NCBI GenBank assembly: GCA_965649105.1 | Contig: CBFGJP010000052.1 | Coordinates: 1 to 18,495, forward strand | Length of the DNA stretch: 18,495 nucleotides | Direction: 5' to 3' | From: JAOAFX01 sp965649105 | GTDB lineage: Bacteria; Hydrothermota; Tepidihabitantia; SM23-42; JAOAFX01 | In this document: positions 13,654 through 18,495 of the stretch, in pieces | Layout of the letters: every line of letters begins with the position of its first letter | Position numbering within the stretch: the first letter of the stretch is position 1 | Position numbers and translations under genes: made by a program | Notes under the pieces: generated by a model | Told to the model about the DNA's origin: nothing | The model's input: the letters and a program-made list of their open reading frames with translations, nothing else | Database searches by the model: none

Positions 13654-14148
13654 ATGCACGAAGGACTTAATATATTTGAAGATGATTTTTGGGCGATAAC
13701 TGAGGCTCTAAATCGCTTACTTCAGGGAACGAATGCCCGAGTAATATTGCTCATTGATAAAGCGGGACAACTAATTACTTCGGCTGGTGATACTTCAAGG
13801 ATAGATGTATCTTCGTTCGCCACACTCTCGGCGGCGGATTTTGCTGCAACAAGTCAGCTTGCATCTTTGATTGGTGAAAAGGAATTTTCTACATTATTTC
13901 ATCAAGGAGAAAAAGAAAATCTTTATGTCTGCCTGGTTGCCAATAGAGTAATACTTGCCGTTATATTTGATCAAAGAACAACATTAGGGCTGGTAAGAGT
14001 TAAGGCAAAAAATACCGCCCAGGAATTAGAAAAAATTTTTGAAGATATCTTCAAAAAACTCGGCAAAGATCAAATTTCTCAAAAACCATTTGATTTAGAT
14101 TTTACAAAAGCAGCCGAGGATGAACTTGATAAATTGTTTGGCTTTTAA
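13654..14148 (+). CDS. mglB: Roadblock/LC7 domain protein, MglB-type GAP of MglA
   Basis: MglB proteins are the GTPase-activating partners of MglA in cell polarity and motility. The Roadblock/LC7 core runs from about residue 12 to 130: helix WAITEALNRLL, strand ARVILLIDKAGQLITSAG, the helix with SAADFAATSQLASLIGEKEF, then NLYVCLVANRVILAVIF and the C-terminal helix. An acidic/Phe-rich tail (FDLDFTKAAEDELDKLFGF) follows. Of two adjacent ATGs (13651 and 13654) I prefer the second, because it coincides with the predicted transcription start and no Shine-Dalgarno sequence is present; the first would add one Met. mglA follows six bases after the stop, which supports the functional pairing. Confidence 0.87.
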   Translation: MHEGLNIFEDDFWAITEALNRLLQGTNARVILLIDKAGQLITSAGDTSRIDVSSFATLSAADFAATSQLASLIGEKEFSTLFHQGEKENLYVCLVANRVILAVIFDQRTTLGLVRVKAKNTAQELEKIFEDIFKKLGKDQISQKPFDLDFTKAAEDELDKLFGF

Positions 14149-14154
14149 TATAAC

Positions 14155-14736
14155 ATGGCATTAATAAATTACGCTTCCAGAGAAATTAACTGCAAAATTG
14201 TATACTATGGGCCTGGTTTGGGTGGAAAGACGACAAATATAAAGTATATCTACACTAAACTCAATCCTGACATTAAAGGAAAATTGATCAGTCTCGCTAC
14301 CGAGCTCGATCGAACGCTGTTTTTTGATTTCTTGCCGGTTGATCTCGGGACTATAAAGGGATTTAAGACCCGATTCCATTTGTATACGGTCCCAGGGCAG
14401 GTTTTCTATAACGCCTCAAGAAAATTGATTTTAAAAGGGGTTGACGGTATTGTTTTTGTTGCAGATTCACAGATAGAAAGATTCGATGAAAATATTGAAT
14501 CTTTCCAGAATATGGAGGATAATTTAAAGACATATAATATATTAATGGAAAAAATTCCCATTGTCATTCAGTATAACAAAAGGGATCTGCCCAATATTAC
14601 ATCAGTGGAGGAGCTACAGAAGGTGCTCAATCCTCAGCTAAGATATCCCTATTTTGAAGCAGTGGCAGTTCAGGGTATAGGAGTTTTTGAAACATTAAAA
14701 GAGGTATGTAAAAGGGTTTTATTAACCCTATCGTAA
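14155..14736 (+). CDS. mglA: MglA-family small Ras-like GTPase
   Basis: MglA is a cytoplasmic GTPase that sets cell polarity and controls gliding or type IV pilus motility in known systems. The 193-residue length is normal. Visible motifs: P-loop GPGLGGKTTN (19-28), the MglA-specific GFKTRFHLYTVPGQVFYNASRKLILKGVDG (69-98, with the switch-region TVPGQ), and NKRD (141-144) for guanine specificity. The start has no Shine-Dalgarno sequence (AATATAAC before the ATG), so translation is probably coupled to mglB. What it controls here is unknown. Confidence 0.95.
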   Translation: MALINYASREINCKIVYYGPGLGGKTTNIKYIYTKLNPDIKGKLISLATELDRTLFFDFLPVDLGTIKGFKTRFHLYTVPGQVFYNASRKLILKGVDGIVFVADSQIERFDENIESFQNMEDNLKTYNILMEKIPIVIQYNKRDLPNITSVEELQKVLNPQLRYPYFEAVAVQGIGVFETLKEVCKRVLLTLS

Positions 14737-14738
14737 AA

Positions 14739-15017
14739 ATGGCTTCACAACGCTGCAGTCGGTGCCAGAGGATTATTAACCCTGGTGATTTATTTTATCG
14801 TCTTTTGATCAAGGTATTTGCAGACTTTGATGGGGTAATAAATATAAAGAGTTCAAGTATTGATTTTGAAAAAGAATTTGAAAAGATAAAATCCATTCCT
14901 GAGGATCTAATAGAAGAAGAGGTATTTAAAGAATTCACTTTCATCCTCTGCCCGAGGTGCAAAGAGATCTACTGTGCAAACCCTTTATTTTTACCTCTGG
15001 ATAATGTTCATCTTTAG
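14739..15017 (+). CDS. Small zinc-ribbon protein of unknown function
   Basis: I do not recognise a named family. The 92-residue protein has CSRC at 6-9 and CPRCKEIYC at 71-79, two knuckles likely to bind one zinc ion, separated by an acidic helical insert (KEFEKIKSIPEDLIEEEVFKEF). No signal or membrane segment is present. It begins two bases after the mglA stop and ends six bases before the dnaE GTG, with no Shine-Dalgarno sequence at either junction, so all three seem co-translated. It could be an MglA accessory or a nucleic-acid-binding partner; neither is shown. Confidence 0.75.
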   Translation: MASQRCSRCQRIINPGDLFYRLLIKVFADFDGVINIKSSSIDFEKEFEKIKSIPEDLIEEEVFKEFTFILCPRCKEIYCANPLFLPLDNVHL

Positions 15018-15023
15018 ATAAAA

Positions 15024-18000
15024 GTGAAAAACTTTGTTCATCTCCACAATCATACCGAATATTCTTTGCTCGATGGAGCAATGAATATTGAAGAACTTGT
15101 AAAAATTGCACATAAATATGAAATGGAAGCCCTGGCAATAACCGATCACGGTAATCTATTTGGAGTAATAGAATTTTATAAAACTGCCCGGGAAAAAGGT
15201 GTTAAGCCAATCATAGGTATGGAGACATATGTTGCAACTGGTTCAAGAAAAGAACAGACAAGAGACTCAAGGATACCTGAATCATCATTTCATCTGACAC
15301 TTTTATGTGAAAATGAGACAGGATATAAAAACCTGATAAAACTTTCATCTCTTGCATATATCGAAGGATTTTATTATAAACCGAGGGTCGATAAAGAGTT
15401 ATTAATGACATACCATGAAGGACTCATTGCTTTATCGGGTTGCTTTAAAGGTGAGATTCCCTACCGGATCAATATGGGTGATATTAAAGGTGCAGAATAT
15501 GCACTCCAGGAGTATCAGGAAATATTTGGCAAAGATAATTTCTATATTGAGGTTATGAGACTCGGATTAAAAAATGAAGAAGAGACAATAAAAAAACTGT
15601 TGGAATTAAGCCAAAAATACGATGCACCAATTGTTGCTACGAATGATTGCCATTATTTTTCAGCAGAAGATTATAAAGCCCATGATGTACTTTTATGCAT
15701 TGGAACAAAAAAGACCATCAACGATAAAGAAAGATTGAAGTTTGAAACACATCAGGCATATTTCAGAAGCCCCAAAGAAATGGCTGAACTATTTAATGAT
15801 CTGCCCGAGGTAATTTCAAATACCAGGTTGATTGGCGAAAGGTGTAACCTATTAATTGATACCTCAGGACGGGATGTCAAATTGCCAAGCTTCCCGAGGC
15901 CGGAACAATATGAATCTGATTTTGATTATCTGAAGGATTTGACTTATAAAAATATAGAAAAGAAATTTTCACAATTGAGTGATGATATAAAAAGCCGATT
16001 AGAATATGAGTTAAAGGTTATAAAAAGGATGGGTTTAACAGGATATTTTTTGATCGTCCGGGATATAATACAATTTGCGAAGGAAAATGGCATTCCGGTT
16101 GGGCCGGGCAGGGGTTCAGCGGTCGGTAGCCTTGTTTTATATGCCCTTGATATAACAGAGGTAAATCCTTTGAAATACAATCTGCTTTTTGAGCGATTTT
16201 TAAATCCAGAACGTATAAGCTTGCCCGATGTGGATATCGATTTTAGTGATACAAGACGGGAAGAGGTAATAGATTACATAAAAAAGAGATATGGGGTTAA
16301 TAATGTGAGCCAAATCATCACATTTGGAACTATGCAAGCACGGGCAGTTGTGCGGGATGTTGCGCGAGTTTTGGGAATACCTTATAGTGAAGTAGATACG
16401 ATCGCAAAATTAATCCCACCGAACAAGAAAATCAAACAGGTCCTTGAAGAAAACAAAGAGTTTAGCACTTTGATCAATTCAAAAAAAGAGTATATAGAAT
16501 TGATTGAGATTGCAAAAAGATTAGAAGGTTTGGCACGCCATCCATCAATACACGCTGCAGGCGTAGTGATTACTCCCAAGGAATTGACTGAATTTGTACC
16601 ATTATACAGAAATCCTGAAAAGGGCGATATTTCCACCCAATATGAAAAAAATGCACTTGAATCAATAGGATTATTAAAAATGGATATCCTCGGTTTAAAA
16701 ACCCTTACGGTCATTGATGAATGCTTAAAAATGGTAAACTTGAAAAAAGAAGATATAAATTTTGAGGATCCCGAGACATACAATCTATTAAAAGAAGGAA
16801 AGACCATCGGTGTATTCCAATTAGAAAGTCATGGAATGCAGGAACTGTTAAAGAGTATGCAGCCCGAATGTTTTGAAGATATAATTGCAATAATTGCACT
16901 ATATCGTCCTGGACCAATGGGTAATGTAAATATTCAGAAATTAATTGAGAATAAAAAGAATCCAGAAAAGATCGTATACCTACATCCAAAATTAGAACCA
17001 ATCCTTAGAGAGACTTATGGAACCATACTTTATCAAGAACAGGTAATGCAAATTTCCTCTATGATTGCAGGATTTACACTGGCTGAAGCCGATAATCTAC
17101 GAAGGGCAATGGCAAAGAAAATTCCGGAATTGATGCAGGAAATAAGAGAAAAGTTTATAAAAGGGGCTGAAAAAAATGGGATTACATTAGAAACTGCAGA
17201 GAAGATATTTAATCACATTGCACCATTTGCTGGGTATGGTTTTAATAAATCCCATGCCACCGCTTATGCAGTGATTGCTTATCAAACTGCATATCTTAAA
17301 TCCCATTATCCCCTTGAATTTATGTTATGTTCGCTCAATAGTGAAATGAATGACACAGACAGGATTAATATCCTAATTAAAGATGCAAGGAATCTTGGTA
17401 TAGAAGTCCTTCCACCAGATATAAATAAAAGTTTTTATGGATTTGTAAAAGAAGGGAAAGAAATAAGATATGGACTTGGCGCGATAAAGAATCTTGGAAA
17501 ACCGGTAGCGGATGCGATTGTAAAAGAAAGAACAAAGGGTATTTTCCGTTCCTTTTTGGACTTTCAGATCAGAAATAAAGGATTAAATAAAAAGGCGCTT
17601 GAATCCCTGGTAAAAGCAGGCGCTTTTGCCTGTCTCGAACCGGATATTGCGAAATTGCTTAATAGAATATCTGAAAAAGAAATTAACGGTGCCCAAGCAA
17701 CTCTTTTTGGTGGGCCAACCCCAAAAAATATCCCGAAGGAAAGGGAAGAAGGGTTTAAAAGAAAAAAATTTGACATTTTTACCCTTGAAAAAGAGGCTTT
17801 TGGTTTTTATTTCAGCGAACACCCGCTCGAAAAATATCGAGAAGAATTTAAAATAATTGGATTAATACCGTGTTCTCAAATAAATGGGTTTGAAAATGGG
17901 AGAACGGTAACGATTGGTGGAGTATTGAGTGCCAAGAGAATTAAAAAAGACAAAAAAAACCGTGAATACGCGATAATTACGATAGAAGATTTTGAAGGTA

Positions 18001-18398
18001 ATATGGATGTTTTTATCTTTGCTGATCAATTTGAGAAATATGCGCAATTATTAAAAGAAGATAATATTTTAATTGTAAAAGGTTCGGTTTTTGGAGAAGA
18101 AGAAAAGAAAAAGTTAAAGGCAGAGTTTCTCTGTCCATTTAATGAGGTATATAACTATTATCAGCGAATAATTATTGAATGTAAGACTTCTGAAATGCAA
18201 TCTGAGAAATTAAAGGCATTCTATGATTTGATTAATAATTATCGGGGCGAATGTGAAATATGGTTTGTTGTTCCCGATTACAACGGCGTTAGAAATTTCA
18301 GGTCAAGGAGTTTAAAAATAAACCCCAAACCAGAGGTTTTATTAAAAATTAAAGAACTTTTCGGAGATAGCGCCCTTAGAATCTTTGGAAAATTTTAA
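15024..18398 (+). CDS. dnaE: DNA polymerase III alpha subunit
   Basis: This is the replicative polymerase catalytic subunit, 1124 residues (E. coli 1160). The N-terminal PHP domain has HLHNHTEYSLLDGAM (6-20), ITDHGN (39-44) and GMETY (65-69). The palm has GPGRGSAVGS and PDVDIDF, with catalytic Asp402 and Asp404, and the third Asp554 in LKMDILGLKTL; all sit within one residue of the E. coli positions. A QATLFGG motif at 891-897 is a likely beta-clamp-binding site. An OB-fold follows (about 960-1010), then a short C-terminal domain. The start is GTG (15024); the usual opening follows at once. It is the DnaE1 type by length and order, without the PolC exonuclease insert. Confidence 0.97.
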   Translation: MKNFVHLHNHTEYSLLDGAMNIEELVKIAHKYEMEALAITDHGNLFGVIEFYKTAREKGVKPIIGMETYVATGSRKEQTRDSRIPESSFHLTLLCENETGYKNLIKLSSLAYIEGFYYKPRVDKELLMTYHEGLIALSGCFKGEIPYRINMGDIKGAEYALQEYQEIFGKDNFYIEVMRLGLKNEEETIKKLLELSQKYDAPIVATNDCHYFSAEDYKAHDVLLCIGTKKTINDKERLKFETHQAYFRSPKEMAELFNDLPEVISNTRLIGERCNLLIDTSGRDVKLPSFPRPEQYESDFDYLKDLTYKNIEKKFSQLSDDIKSRLEYELKVIKRMGLTGYFLIVRDIIQFAKENGIPVGPGRGSAVGSLVLYALDITEVNPLKYNLLFERFLNPERISLPDVDIDFSDTRREEVIDYIKKRYGVNNVSQIITFGTMQARAVVRDVARVLGIPYSEVDTIAKLIPPNKKIKQVLEENKEFSTLINSKKEYIELIEIAKRLEGLARHPSIHAAGVVITPKELTEFVPLYRNPEKGDISTQYEKNALESIGLLKMDILGLKTLTVIDECLKMVNLKKEDINFEDPETYNLLKEGKTIGVFQLESHGMQELLKSMQPECFEDIIAIIALYRPGPMGNVNIQKLIENKKNPEKIVYLHPKLEPILRETYGTILYQEQVMQISSMIAGFTLAEADNLRRAMAKKIPELMQEIREKFIKGAEKNGITLETAEKIFNHIAPFAGYGFNKSHATAYAVIAYQTAYLKSHYPLEFMLCSLNSEMNDTDRINILIKDARNLGIEVLPPDINKSFYGFVKEGKEIRYGLGAIKNLGKPVADAIVKERTKGIFRSFLDFQIRNKGLNKKALESLVKAGAFACLEPDIAKLLNRISEKEINGAQATLFGGPTPKNIPKEREEGFKRKKFDIFTLEKEAFGFYFSEHPLEKYREEFKIIGLIPCSQINGFENGRTVTIGGVLSAKRIKKDKKNREYAIITIEDFEGNMDVFIFADQFEKYAQLLKEDNILIVKGSVFGEEEKKKLKAEFLCPFNEVYNYYQRIIIECKTSEMQSEKLKAFYDLINNYRGECEIWFVVPDYNGVRNFRSRSLKINPKPEVLLKIKELFGDSALRIFGKF

Positions 18399-18410
18399 AA
18401 GGAGTCAACT

Positions 18411-18440
18411 ATGAAGAATTGGCGCCAGAATTGGAGGTAG
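18411..18440 (+). other. Nine-codon ORF with a Shine-Dalgarno site after dnaE
   Basis: ATG to TAG encodes MKNWRQNWR, preceded by AAAAGGAGT at good spacing. Two of nine codons are Trp. The next frame (18447) is in phase with it, separated by TAG-CTC-AGG. It may be a leader peptide or the start of a gene interrupted by an amber codon. Confidence 0.3.
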
Positions 18441-18446
18441 CTCAGG

Positions 18447-18495
18447 ATGACGAATATCAGAGAAGGTAATTTTTTGGGTGAGCAGAGTATAGAGC
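18447..18495 (+). CDS. Start of an unidentified gene, cut by window end
   Basis: A frame opens at the ATG at 18447 (MTNIREGNFLGEQSIE) and runs off the window. GGAGG at 18433-18437 is a possible ribosome site at slightly long spacing. Too little is present to name it. Confidence 0.35.
   Translation, partial: MTNIREGNFLGEQSIE

Noticed and set aside
15944..17001. Minus-strand ORFs inside dnaE
   Set aside because: They lie antisense to conserved polymerase motifs and show no protein-like composition.
15024..18398. dnaE as evidence for a nearby replication origin
   Set aside because: dnaE is not typically linked to oriC; only dnaA, dnaN or gyrase genes would support that, and none is here.

Overview
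The window is AT-rich bacterial DNA with densely packed, often overlapping genes. The gene set includes a DUF5916-type beta-barrel protein, GWxTD-domain proteins, a fragment of an FG-GAP protein with a C-terminal sorting-type domain, MglA/MglB, and a long zinc-ribbon/cyclase/ATPase/TPR protein. This suggests an uncultured lineage such as candidate phylum WOR-3 (Stahlbacteria) or a relative. That placement is inference from gene content; no rRNA is present.

Layout. (1) 2-850: 3' end of a DUF5916-type outer-membrane protein gene. (2) 851-2209: about 1.35 kb with no intact gene. It holds a relic promoter with a micro-ORF, a terminator-like hairpin, several palindromes and a decayed FG-GAP/sorting-domain fragment. 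It ends in a compact control region: three TGACAT-N3-ATGTCA palindromes, two tandem consensus DnaA boxes, a sigma-54-type -24/-12 element, a GC-rich hairpin and a consensus sigma-70 promoter placed for leaderless translation. (3) 2210-5026: a decaying locus with two GWxTD-family genes. The first is cut by an in-frame TAG where the family usually has an aromatic residue. The second is truncated by an IS4/IS10-like insertion sequence with perfect 20-bp ends and a frameshifted transposase. (4) 13560-5132, minus strand: a tightly packed run of nine genes (lipoprotein, birA, coaX, tsaE, tsaB, rimI, a hypothetical, the cyclase/ATPase/TPR protein, class II aldolase), most of them overlapping by a few bases. 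(5) 13654-18398, plus strand: mglB, mglA, a zinc-ribbon protein and dnaE, starting at a divergent promoter back-to-back with the minus-strand operon. A new reading frame begins after dnaE at the window edge.

How the genes fit together. The minus operon combines cofactor enzymes (biotin ligase, pantothenate kinase), the bacterial TsaB/TsaE parts of the tRNA t6A pathway with the RimI acetyltransferase usually found beside them, and a cyclase-type sensor protein translationally coupled to an aldolase. The plus operon couples an MglA/MglB polarity switch to the replicative polymerase alpha subunit.

Most notable signals: the sigma-54 promoter with palindromic upstream sites and embedded DnaA boxes; a repeated promoter geometry (TTGAC-N16-TAnnAT-N6-ATG, seen three times) that puts the predicted transcription start on the start codon; a CoaX with Ser in place of the catalytic-motif Asp; and an RNA fold-back that would mask the transposase ribosome-binding site.
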